DNA from: Pseudomonas capeferrum
GTDB taxonomy: Bacteria > Pseudomonadota > Gammaproteobacteria > Pseudomonadales > Pseudomonadaceae
Length of the DNA stretch: 64,000 bases
Assembly: GCF_013523055.1 (NCBI RefSeq)
Contig: NZ_JAAMQM010000001.1
Location: forward strand, 124,001-188,000
Reading direction: 5' to 3'
Translations under genes and position numbers: made by a program
Shown: positions 53,586-61,400 of the stretch, in pieces
Layout of the letters: every line of letters starts with the position of its first letter
Numbering within the stretch: the first letter of the stretch is position 1
The notes under the pieces: model-generated
The model's input: only the letters and a program-made list of their open reading frames with translations
What the model was told of the DNA's origin: nothing
Databases searched by the model: none

Positions 53586-54491
53586 ATGAACAACCGTCTC
53601 CTGAAGCTTGCCATTTCCGCTCTGCTTGCCAGTCCTGTGACGCTCGCCAGCATTCCTGCCGCCATGGCCGCGAATCCCACAAGCGCAGCCGCGATCGAGG
53701 TGAACATGCGCCACGCGCAGCCGATTACCCTACGCAACACCGTCATTGGTCAGGGTGCTCCCAAGACCATCGTACCGACCACTGGGGCGACCGCCGAACA
53801 AGTCCTCGCCCAGGCACGCGCCATCGGTGCCAATCCGGATGTCGACCTGATCGAGTTCCGCATCGACTACCTTGATTTCGCCACCGACCCGGGCAAGATC
53901 GCCGCGCTCGGGAAGCAGGTCGTCGAGGCCGTACACGGCAAGCCGCTGATCCTGACGTTCAGGACCCAGGCCGAAGGCGGGGTCAAAGCGATCGCCGATG
54001 ATGATTACGGCACGCTCTACAAAGCGTTGATCAAGGAGAAATTCATCGATTTGCTGGACGTGGAAATGTTCCGCGATCCACGCATGGTCCAAGAAGTCGT
54101 GACCGAAGCCCACCAGGCCGGCGTCAAGGTCGTCATGTCCAGCCATGATTTCAAGGGCACTCCTTCTACGGAGGAAATCGTCGCGCGCCTGCGCAAGCAG
54201 GACGCCATGGGAGCCGATGTGCTGAAGATCGCCGTCATGCCCAAGAGCCCGGCGGATGTGATCAGGTTGCTCGATGCCTCGGCGCAGGTGCGCGCCGATT
54301 ACTCGCAGAAGCCACAGCTGAACATGTCCATGGGCGGGCTGGGTGCCATCTCGCGTCTTTCGGGAGAGGTCTTCGGTAGCGATCTGACCTTTGGGATGAT
54401 CGGCGAGCCTTCCGCGCCTGGCCAGGTCGAGGTGGGCCAACTGCGTCAGGTGCTAGGGGTGATTCACGCTTCGGTGAACGGTGGTAAGTGA
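53586..54491 (+). CDS. Exported type I 3-dehydroquinate dehydratase
   Basis: A 301-residue type I (Schiff-base) dehydroquinase. Catalytic residues are visible: E in DLIEFRIDYL, R in LTFRTQAEGG, H near residue 187 in MSSHDFKGTP, and the Schiff-base lysine near 214 in VLKIAVMP. In front of the enzyme is a signal peptide (LLKLAISALLASPVTLA, cleavage near AAMAAN), so it should act in the periplasm. That fits catabolism of quinate after its PQQ-dependent oxidation outside the cytoplasm, as known from Acinetobacter QuiB, rather than aromatic amino-acid synthesis. The ATG at 53586 was chosen to start the signal peptide. Confidence 0.88.
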   Translation: MNNRLLKLAISALLASPVTLASIPAAMAANPTSAAAIEVNMRHAQPITLRNTVIGQGAPKTIVPTTGATAEQVLAQARAIGANPDVDLIEFRIDYLDFATDPGKIAALGKQVVEAVHGKPLILTFRTQAEGGVKAIADDDYGTLYKALIKEKFIDLLDVEMFRDPRMVQEVVTEAHQAGVKVVMSSHDFKGTPSTEEIVARLRKQDAMGADVLKIAVMPKSPADVIRLLDASAQVRADYSQKPQLNMSMGGLGAISRLSGEVFGSDLTFGMIGEPSAPGQVEVGQLRQVLGVIHASVNGGK

Positions 54492-54543
54492 GCGTCCGTA
54501 GACTCGAGTGATAGGGCATCCAGTCGGTATTCCCCGTAAAACG

Positions 54544-55113
54544 CTAGCGACCAATTCTCTTCAGAAGTTGGTCAGCTTGCGTTTGCAACTGTGCGATGAC
54601 CTGGCCGAGCTCGGCTTGGTCCTGGGGCGAATCGAGTTGCTCGGCATCCTGTTTCGCATTGATCAGTAGCGCGCAAAGACTGGCATGCATGATCAACGCC
54701 GCTGCGACGACATCGCTTCGCATGTAGGGCAAGACCTGGCTCAGACCGCGCTCGGCCATCTCTAGGCCGGTACAGCACGATCGTGCCCCTGTGATAGCGG
54801 CCAAGGTCACATCCATGATCGTCTTCGAACTGTGGCCATTCGAATCACCGGAAACCTCATTCACGTAGGCCTCGAAGGTTCGAACATCGTTATCCGCCTG
54901 TTCGGCGAGCACAGGGGCTAGCCCTTCGATTTCGATGATGGTTTTTTCGCGCTCCGCCAACGGCTCTTTTTCATTGGCATTGCGCAGCGCCATGAGCAGC
55001 AGCGCCAAGCCAAGGCTCGCGCACACGCAGGCGGTGGCGCCGCCGCTTGGCACCGGAGCAATCGCGGCTACCTGATTGCGGAACGCTTCAAGAGTGGACG
55101 ACCATACGCTCAT
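54544..55113 (-). CDS. Cyclodeaminase/cyclohydrolase (FTCD C-terminal-like) protein
   Basis: A 189-residue helical protein matching the formiminotetrahydrofolate cyclodeaminase family: VAAIAPVPSGGATACVCASLG near the N-terminus is the glycine-rich folate-binding signature, and later helices (VLAEQADNDVRTFEAYVNEV) follow the family pattern. Members convert formimino- to methenyl-tetrahydrofolate, but stand-alone forms often have unknown roles. The ATG at 55113 has a GGAGCG ribosome site; the frame upstream is open but shows no homology. Confidence 0.8.
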   Translation of the reverse strand: MSVWSSTLEAFRNQVAAIAPVPSGGATACVCASLGLALLLMALRNANEKEPLAEREKTIIEIEGLAPVLAEQADNDVRTFEAYVNEVSGDSNGHSSKTIMDVTLAAITGARSCCTGLEMAERGLSQVLPYMRSDVVAAALIMHASLCALLINAKQDAEQLDSPQDQAELGQVIAQLQTQADQLLKRIGR

Positions 55114-55495
55114 TGGCCCGCGCTCCATCGATGGTTGTTGACGTGGTTCGCTTTCAACAAGGTTGTTCGCGGCCCTGCGTGGCCAGAGCGATGTCTCTGT
55201 CGCCGGCAACGCTCCTGTCATGCCCCCTATGCGCCCGATTGCCTGATCTGCACGCGTCATCGCGAACGCTGGGTTTCAGTCCAGAAGGTACATAGAGAGT
55301 ACTTCCCTTCATGGAATACGATAGAGCTCGGCCGAAGCCTACGCCAGTGGTTCGAAGTTTTTCGCGACAAGGTGGCGCCCGAACCTCGGCAGGACGGCAT
55401 AGAGAGAGGCAACTATCGATGCAATGGATTTAAGCCATACACGGCTTGCGCAGCGGTCGTCCTCGACGCCTGCGCCTTTTGTGTCAATGCATCGC
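55114..55495. other. Intergenic region without a supported gene
   Basis: Open frames cross these 380 bases on both strands, but none has a ribosome site or recognisable protein pattern. I see no hairpin or repeat. Confidence 0.4.
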
Positions 55496-55807
55496 CTATT
55501 TACGGTAGAAACGCCTGAACATCGTCTTGCCCGCATATCGGCGGCTGCAGAACTTCTTGGCGGCCGAGGCAAACGCGACAAAGACAATCGCGAACACGGC
55601 CCAGAGCACTGCCGAATGATCCGTGATGTAAAGGCGAACTACCTTTGCGGCATACCAGCCTGCCATCAGGCATACGATCATGAAGAAGGCTGTGACACCC
55701 CGTGGCGTGCCGTATTGGATTTCGGCCTGGCAGCCTCGGCATACATGGGCGCCCCATGGCACTTCATTCATGCAGTGGGGGCAGGTGACGGTGTGATTGG
55801 CTACCAC
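55496..55807 (-). CDS. Zinc-ribbon membrane protein
   Basis: A 103-residue protein with an N-terminal zinc ribbon (CPHC and CRGC pairs in TVTCPHCMNEVPWGAHVCRG) followed by two membrane helices (GVTAFFMIVCLMAGWYAAKV and SAVLWAVFAIVFVAFASAAK) and a basic tail. Such proteins are common and of unknown function; the ribbon probably faces the cytoplasm. It lies close to the phage region but its composition is like the host. Confidence 0.78.
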   Translation of the reverse strand: MVANHTVTCPHCMNEVPWGAHVCRGCQAEIQYGTPRGVTAFFMIVCLMAGWYAAKVVRLYITDHSAVLWAVFAIVFVAFASAAKKFCSRRYAGKTMFRRFYRK

Positions 55808-55875
55808 GGCTTCAGTCCTTGAATGGCGGAAAAGCCGAGCAGTTTACGGGAAATCCGAATACGCGACAGCACGTG

Positions 55876-55898
55876 CAAAAGCCCAGCGCGGGGCTGGG
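55876..55898 (-). terminator. Intrinsic terminator (minus strand)
   Basis: GCCCAGC pairs with GCTGGGC (55880-55898), and on the minus strand the stem is followed by TTTTG. It lies 50 bases after the stop of the small gene at 55948-56205. Confidence 0.65.
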
Positions 55899-55947
55899 CG
55901 TCATTTCGAGGCTCAAGGCCTAGCGGCGGCCTGCTAGCGCCGCCGAA

Positions 55948-56205
55948 TCACGGCTTCAATGAACGGCCGGAAAGGTAGCTGTATCGCTCGGCCTTGGAGG
56001 CCCTGGAAGGATCGGGAGGGCCGGGACGCTTATCGTCTTCTTTGCGTACCTGGCTGTCGATGTAGTCGTCGCGGTCTTCTGGCCTGGAGCGTTGCACTCC
56101 CCCGCCGCTGTTTTCATCCTCGTCCTTTCCAGCCAGCCATTCTGACTCTTCACTTGGCTTGTCGCTTGGCGCGTCGATATCGGTAAAGCTTTTGCCAGTA
56201 ACCAT
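55948..56205 (-). CDS. Small charged hypothetical protein
   Basis: An 85-residue hydrophilic protein, rich in Asp, Glu, Lys and Arg (MVTGKSFTDIDAPSDKPSEE, then QRSRPEDRDDYIDSQVRKED) and probably disordered. No family is recognised. The ATG at 56205 has a GAGGTGTG ribosome site and a terminator follows the stop, so it looks like a real monocistronic gene at the edge of the phage region. Confidence 0.6.
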   Translation of the reverse strand: MVTGKSFTDIDAPSDKPSEESEWLAGKDEDENSGGGVQRSRPEDRDDYIDSQVRKEDDKRPGPPDPSRASKAERYSYLSGRSLKP

Positions 56206-56534
56206 ACACACCTCACAATGCTCAGAAGTCCTGAGCTGCATCGAGTGTGCGCCGCCTGCGCGCCAAAAGGGTTATATCGGACCGCCGGGCAGAATGCGTC
56301 GATAATCGAGTGCAGGCTGATGGGTCCCCAGTGCGGATGGAAACCCAGCGCTAGCTCGCTCAAGTCCTCACGACTTGATTACATTGGCACAAGAGCTTGC
56401 CACGTTCGCTGAACCTGTAGATGAAGCCCAGCGCGGAGCGGCTTGTTCAAAGGCAGCTCTTGAGCGCTCATGGGTCTGCGAATAGGCTTGCCCCCTCGAC
56501 CTCAAGGGAAGTCCGGCTTTTGCAGCGCTGCCAC
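56206..56534. other. Gap between host genes and phage lysis genes
   Basis: About 330 bases without a supported gene. If a prophage ends here its attachment site would fall in or near this stretch, but I see no tRNA or obvious core repeat in the window to prove it. Confidence 0.4.
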
Positions 56535-57032
56535 TTAACGGGGGGTTAGCGAGCCATGCTCGTGTTCGCACTGTTTTCCAGCTATCCGGGCTCGGTCATA
56601 TGCTTGCGCCAGTTCTCCCGCTCGTTCATCAGCCCGTGCGAGCAGGTCGGAGAGCACCATGGCGGCGCGGGTGGCTGCCTGGCCTCGGGCGATAGCGGTG
56701 GTATCCATGGCGGGGCAACCGACGGTGGCGGCGAGTTTGGCGGCGTCGTTGTGCAGCCGCTGGCCAGCAGCATCGGCGCCAGCAGAGCCAGCATCAGCCA
56801 CCTGGTGTTCCTGTCGTGCATGGGCTCTCGCCTCCTCCTGCGCCTGAGCGCGTCGTTGTTCTTCCTGCCGGGCATCACGCTCGCCCAACACCTCGGCCAG
56901 CCTGTCTTCGCTGTCGCGCTGTGCCGATGCCGTCGCGCACTCGGCGCGCTCGACGGATCGCCCATGCTGGTAGGCGCCCCAGCAGGACGCCAGCACCAGT
57001 GCCGCCAGGCCGAGGCGTGGCCAGCCGTTCAC
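56535..57032 (-). CDS. Rz-like i-spanin (DUF2514 family)
   Basis: A 165-residue inner-membrane lysis protein. One N-terminal helix (LGLAALVLASCWGAYQHG) anchors a periplasmic coiled coil with many charged Ala/Arg/Glu/Gln residues (EERAHA-type repeats around 50-80). With an outer-membrane Rz1 partner it fuses the two membranes at the end of phage lysis. The start is GTG 57032, overlapping the endolysin stop (GTGA). A second gene is nested inside it in another frame. Confidence 0.85.
   Translation of the reverse strand: MNGWPRLGLAALVLASCWGAYQHGRSVERAECATASAQRDSEDRLAEVLGERDARQEEQRRAQAQEEARAHARQEHQVADAGSAGADAAGQRLHNDAAKLAATVGCPAMDTTAIARGQAATRAAMVLSDLLARADERAGELAQAYDRARIAGKQCEHEHGSLTPR
56582..56821 (-). 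CDS. Rz1-like o-spanin lipoprotein nested in the Rz gene
   Basis: A 79-residue lipoprotein read in a different frame within the Rz-like gene. It has the signal WLMLALLAPMLLASGC with lipobox LASGC, and the mature part is rich in proline (TTTPPNSPPPSVAPPWIPPL), just as in lambda Rz1. The ATG at 56821 fits the nested layout. The pair is a complete spanin unit for outer-membrane disruption. Confidence 0.8.
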   Translation of the reverse strand: MHDRNTRWLMLALLAPMLLASGCTTTPPNSPPPSVAPPWIPPLSPEARQPPAPPWCSPTCSHGLMNERENWRKHMTEPG

Positions 57033-57517
57033 GCCATTACCCCGCCCATCCACTGGTAGCGCGCCAGCAGCTTCTCGACCTTGTGCGGATTCTGTCCGTA
57101 GGTGTTGCCGGGGAAGCTGGCCCAGATGTTCGAGCACTTCCGGATAGCCTCCTTGATGCGTCCGGCATTGATGTCCTCCAGGGCGCGGCGCTCGCGGATC
57201 TGTTGCAGCGCCACCTGGTCCTGGTTCTCTGGGGTGAAGCCGCCTTCAAGGCGCAGGCTATGGCGGTAGGCATTCCAGTAACGCTCAAGCAACTGGTACC
57301 GGCCGGCTGCCGTGCTGGTGACCGGCTTGCCGTTGATGGGGAATGTCAGGCGCAAGCGGGGATGGTCACGGTACCCGGTGAACAGGCCGCCGCCGTACAG
57401 GACGTTGTACCCATCATCGCTGGCCTCGATGGCCGAAGTGCCTTCCGAGTAGGCGATCAGGTCAAGGAACAGAAGTGCGCGCGCGCTGCCTGCTTGAGGC
57501 ACGGTGAGTCGAGCCAT
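57029..57517 (-). CDS. Phage endolysin, GH104 lytic transglycosylase (lambda R-like)
   Basis: A 162-residue peptidoglycan-cleaving enzyme similar to lambda R protein along its length: FLDLIAYSEGTSA with the catalytic glutamate near residue 25, GGGLFTGYRDHPRL, STAAGRYQLLERYWNAYR, and CSNIWASFPGNTYGQ. There is no signal peptide, so it needs a holin, which is not seen in this window. It overlaps the Rz-like gene by four bases and precedes it in transcription. Confidence 0.93.
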   Translation of the reverse strand: MARLTVPQAGSARALLFLDLIAYSEGTSAIEASDDGYNVLYGGGLFTGYRDHPRLRLTFPINGKPVTSTAAGRYQLLERYWNAYRHSLRLEGGFTPENQDQVALQQIRERRALEDINAGRIKEAIRKCSNIWASFPGNTYGQNPHKVEKLLARYQWMGGVMA

Positions 57518-57532
57518 AGGTTTTCTCCAGGC

Positions 57533-57557
57533 GAAAAAAAGCCCGCGGGATGCGGGC
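57533..57557 (-). terminator. Intrinsic terminator between phage genes
   Basis: On the minus strand, GCCCGC and GCGGGC form a short stem followed by seven T. It lies after the stop of the gene at 57582-57812 and before the endolysin. Confidence 0.8.
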
Positions 57558-57581
57558 CTGGAAGTACAACAGGCCGGTGGA

Positions 57582-57812
57582 TCAGGCGGCAGGGGCCTCG
57601 GTTTCCGGTTCAGCCATCGGCTCGGCGGGATCTTTCGCGGTGATGGATACTTTGGCGCTGTAGTCCTTGAGCACCTGGGCGGTGGAGACCTGGGCTGTCG
57701 GGAACTGGTTCAGGATCTGCCGTGCGCGGGCGTCGGCTTCCGTCTGGGTAGCGTAACGCGTCTGGTTTTCAGGGTCGTATGGGTTGGTGGTGTTGATGAC
57801 TACATAAGGCAT
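57582..57812 (-). CDS. Small phage hypothetical protein
   Basis: A 76-residue protein (MPYVVINTTNPYDPENQTRY, then a helix and a QVLKDYSAKVSITAKD strand, with an acidic PAEPMAEPETEAP tail). A strong GGAGGACAC site precedes ATG 57812. No family is recognised; such short genes commonly sit between tail and lysis modules. Terminators lie on both sides, so it is transcribed on its own. Confidence 0.7.
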   Translation of the reverse strand: MPYVVINTTNPYDPENQTRYATQTEADARARQILNQFPTAQVSTAQVLKDYSAKVSITAKDPAEPMAEPETEAPAA

Positions 57813-57832
57813 TGCGTGTCCTCCGGGACATG

Positions 57833-57854
57833 AAAAAGCCCGCATGCGGCGGGC
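57833..57854 (-). terminator. Intrinsic terminator after the tail gene group
   Basis: GCCCGC (57838-57843) pairs with GCGGGC (57849-57854), and on the minus strand a run of five T follows. It ends transcription of the tail genes above 57890. Confidence 0.75.
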
Positions 57855-57889
57855 GTAGGATTTGTAGCGAATTCAAGGAGACCTGGGTA

Positions 57890-58063
57890 TCAAGTTACTT
57901 TCGGGTGTAACTGCTTGACCTTTTGCAGTGTGGTATAAAAAGGCCCTGCCTTGGGAAGAACCCCATTGTTCATTGCGTGCCAGAGCATATCCAGCTGCTC
58001 TTCAATAGGGGGGTATTGAGCAGCTCTAGCTTTAGCGTGATCGCTGTTATGTTTTATCTTCAA
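57890..58063 (-). CDS. Short phage tail-region protein with TTG start
   Basis: A 57-residue protein that starts at TTG 58063, inside the end of the previous gene, behind a strong CAGGAG ribosome site. It contains YPPIEEQLDMLWHAMNNGVL and ends FYTTLKAVK-like (FYTTLQKVKQLHP). This pattern is common in small proteins next to phage tail genes, sometimes tail-fibre assembly or chaperone parts. The unusual start and small size make it easy to miss. Confidence 0.75.
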   Translation of the reverse strand: MKIKHNSDHAKARAAQYPPIEEQLDMLWHAMNNGVLPKAGPFYTTLQKVKQLHPKVT

Positions 58064-58424
58064 CTATAAACTCCTGTTTCTTGTAGGGCCAAAGTTCTAC
58101 CGCCACTGCATAGATTCCTGGCAGTGTGAACTCCAACTCAAGGTCTGAGCCATCCGCCGTATATTCGACGCCCTCTATAGTTACCCTGGAACCTGTCTTC
58201 ACCCCTTTCAAGGTGAGACCATCAAGATAAGCAGGACCTTCAGGTCGATTTTCAAGCTTTCCATTTAGCACATAATGCGCATCATGGAAGGCAGCACTCT
58301 GGGTTTCAATGTAAGGCAAACCAGAGTTCAGTCTCAAGGTCGCCAGTGCTGTTTCCTCCGGGCCGCATGAAGTAGAGGCAATGGCGCCTTTACTGTCATA
58401 TGCAGCCAAACACACCATGCTCAT
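58047..58424 (-). CDS. Phage tail-region hypothetical protein
   Basis: A 125-residue protein directly downstream of the J-type tail gene, overlapping it by four bases (ATGA at 58421-58424). It begins MSMVCLAAYDSKGAIASTSC and is mostly beta-strand (YVLNGKLENRPEGPAYLDGL, then a TIEGVEYTADGSDLELEFTL stretch). Its place suggests a tail-tip or fibre accessory protein. No family is recognised. It overlaps the next small gene by 17 bases. Confidence 0.78.
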   Translation of the reverse strand: MSMVCLAAYDSKGAIASTSCGPEETALATLRLNSGLPYIETQSAAFHDAHYVLNGKLENRPEGPAYLDGLTLKGVKTGSRVTIEGVEYTADGSDLELEFTLPGIYAVAVELWPYKKQEFIVEDKT

Positions 58425-61400
58425 CTTTTGGCCCCCAATGCATACAGCGTCATGTTTTGTACTCTTACGCCAGGGTTTTCTCCCCACCACCTCACGCTGA
58501 TAACGAAAGTACCAGCAGCCACACCAATGGATCCAAGCAGATTGGGGAATCCATCTGCCCAGTCCCCACCGCCTTGGGCCAGCAACAGTCCGTTGATCAT
58601 CATCTGAAAGTGATATTTGCGTATGCCACTGCCAAACCCTTGATAGCATCCGAACTGAGCCAAGATATAACCCCCCTCATCCATTTGCACGGTCACTGCG
58701 ATCAGCTCCTTCCACTGGTTTTCTCCTGCACCCACTGCCGTATTAGGGTTATTTGCAGATACAGGGACAGTCACCGCATTGCCACGGATGCGGAGGGTGT
58801 CAATTTCAGCAATACCAATCTTGGCGGCACTGATGGCACCATTTTCGATCTTGGCTCGGCTAATACTGGCATCAGCGATTTTAGCGGCAGTGATACTGGC
58901 GCTTCGAATGTAGGCATCCGAAATGAATGTCTGGTTGCCGACGACAGCAAACGGCGAAGACAGGCCACCGCCATTCGAGTTGAGGATCGCGAACTGGTCT
59001 GAATACACCGCAAAGGTGGATTGAATAGTACCGGAACTGTTGTCAATGCCGATGCCAAACCCCGCCCAGTGATGGACGCCCAAGTGGTCGTTGGCATGGA
59101 CGCGCATGGTGTACTGCGCATTGACCCTGCCGTTCAAGTTGACCTGTGCTGTAGCGATCTGCTGAACCGAGGCGTTGGTATTGCCCAGATTAGCCTGCAC
59201 CGTCGCCACTTGGCGACCGAGCGCAGCGTCAGCATTGGCGCGAGCCGTGGCCTCGTTCTGCACCGCGGTGCTGGCACTGCCCGCTGCAGCCTGGGCCGTA
59301 TCGATCCGAGTACTGAGTGCCGAATCGGCATCAGACCTGGCTTTTACTTCGTTTTGCACCGCTGCGCTGGTGTTGCCCACGGAGGTGCCAAGGGTATCGA
59401 TGCGCTTGCTTTCAGCGGTGAGCGTCACGCCCTGCTGCTCGACTAAGACTTGGGTCGAACTGAGTGCGCTGGCCGATCCTGCCGGGGTCTTGTTGCCAAT
59501 CGAGACATACGCCACATCGATGACGGCGGACGCGTCGCCCGAGTTCGTCATATCGATGCGGAAATCCTTGATAGTCTTCCCGTCCCATCCCGAATGCCCG
59601 GAGAGGTCAACCTCGATCGTCTGCCAATCTATCGTGCTCGTGTCGATCGTGAAATTGACTCTTCGAGCCTCTGCAAGTCCGCCCTCCTGGTTTCCCCAAT
59701 AGAATGATCCGGTGGCTCGGCCAGTAAAGCTTCGACGCATCCGGATCCGTACCAGCGGGTAAATGGTGCCATCGACGCTGAATCCGCTCCTGCGCAGCAT
59801 GCCGGCGCCGTTGATTCGGGCGAATGCGGGGTTTGCCGTCAGTGTAGGGCTTCCGCCTTGCACGTTTACGACGAACCCGTTCAGGCTGCCGATGAATTCC
59901 CAGGATGCGGGAGACCCGGTAAAGGGCGCTACACCCTCGATCGCAGCTTTGAGCGAGACAAGGCTCTCAGCCTGGCTGGTGGTGACACCCTCCTGCGTGG
60001 TTATCCGCTGCGTCAGGGCATCGACGGACGAAGCCGATGCCTTGGTGGCCACCTGCGTCAATGCCGACTGGGCGGCTGCGGATGCATCGGTGGCCACCTT
60101 GTCTGTCACAGCAACCCAGGCCGAGCCGCTCCACCGCTTCGGCGTGTTGGCACCCCCGGTCGTATCGATCCATAGATTCTGCGTCAGGCGATCAGCAATA
60201 GCTGGAGCGATTGACTGATAGAAGACCTTGCCCTTGCTTCCTGCCAGATCTGAAGCCGCCTGAGCAGCGCTCTGAGCCGTGGCCACATTGCCATTTGTGG
60301 TGGTTAGGCCGTTCTCAAGGCTGGTGGTCCGCCCGCTGACGCTCGACAGCGTATTGCCATGCTGCGAGACGGCCGAGGACAACGAATCCACTGCTGCAGA
60401 AGTTTCGGTATGCTGGGCCGCCGCCACTTGGCCGTTGTCGCGCCAGCCGGTAGCTCGGCTTCCATACTCTGCTTGCGGCCTGGCCAGTTCGATGACGCCG
60501 TTAGATGCAGTCGACGACGGCCCATAGACCCGAAAGTAGACATGCGCCTTGACTGCACCAGTTGGTACCACAGCTGAGAATTGCAGCCGGTCACCGGTAG
60601 TAGTCAACGGGCTGGCCAGTGAATTCGGCGCGCTAAGGACTGCGCCAGCGCTGTTGAACCACTGAATTAATATCCGCATGCTCATAGGGTCGCCACCACG
60701 GCGCGCATATGCGGACGCAGTCACGGTCTGCCCTGCCGCCACAGAGATCCGTTTATCGCCGATGGTTCTAATCGACTTGTACACGGTGCCGGAAGTGGCC
60801 CTTGTTAGTGATACTCGATGGGCTTTTTCTGCGGAGTTGATCCAGGAGGTGACGAGTCGCTCCTCCGCTACAGTCGCCGGCCCTTCGAGCTCCCAGCCCT
60901 CCGCCGGCCCTTCGAGTTTCGGGTGCTTATTGAAGGTTGGGTTGTAAAACAGGTTTTCGCCGCCGACGTCTCCGATGCTGTTGCTCAGCTCGGTGACTTG
61001 GTTTGATGCACTGCTCAAACCCTGTTCGGTTTGGGAGACGCGACCAGTCAGGGCTGTAGTGGCGGTAGCATTTGCAGCGATATCGACATCTGTCAGGGTG
61101 TTGTTGTCCCGCCATCCTGTAACGACACTCCCGATCTCCAGCTGCGCTCGATCCCATTCCACAAAGCCAGCTGTCAATGTACTACCGGGTGCAGAGCGAG
61201 CGCCAAGGATCATGTTGGCGGACGCTGCGTTTTGGGGGAAGGTTGCGGAAACGAGCGTCACCCGTTGCCACGTTCCGTCCAGGACCAGGTTAAAGGGCCC
61301 GTAGCTCGCAAGGTTTTGATTGGCTGCGCTACGCGCCTGAGTGTACAGCTGCACAAGGAGTCCGGCGGTACCTCGAACGTAAGCCGAAGCAGCGAGGACC

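Noticed and set aside
55135..55518. 127-codon plus-strand frame with several cysteines
   Set aside because: It overlaps gene ends on the other strand and lacks a start signal; the cysteines are scattered without motif.
56206..56534. Search for a tRNA or attachment core at the phage edge
   Set aside because: No cloverleaf or convincing repeated core could be found within the window.
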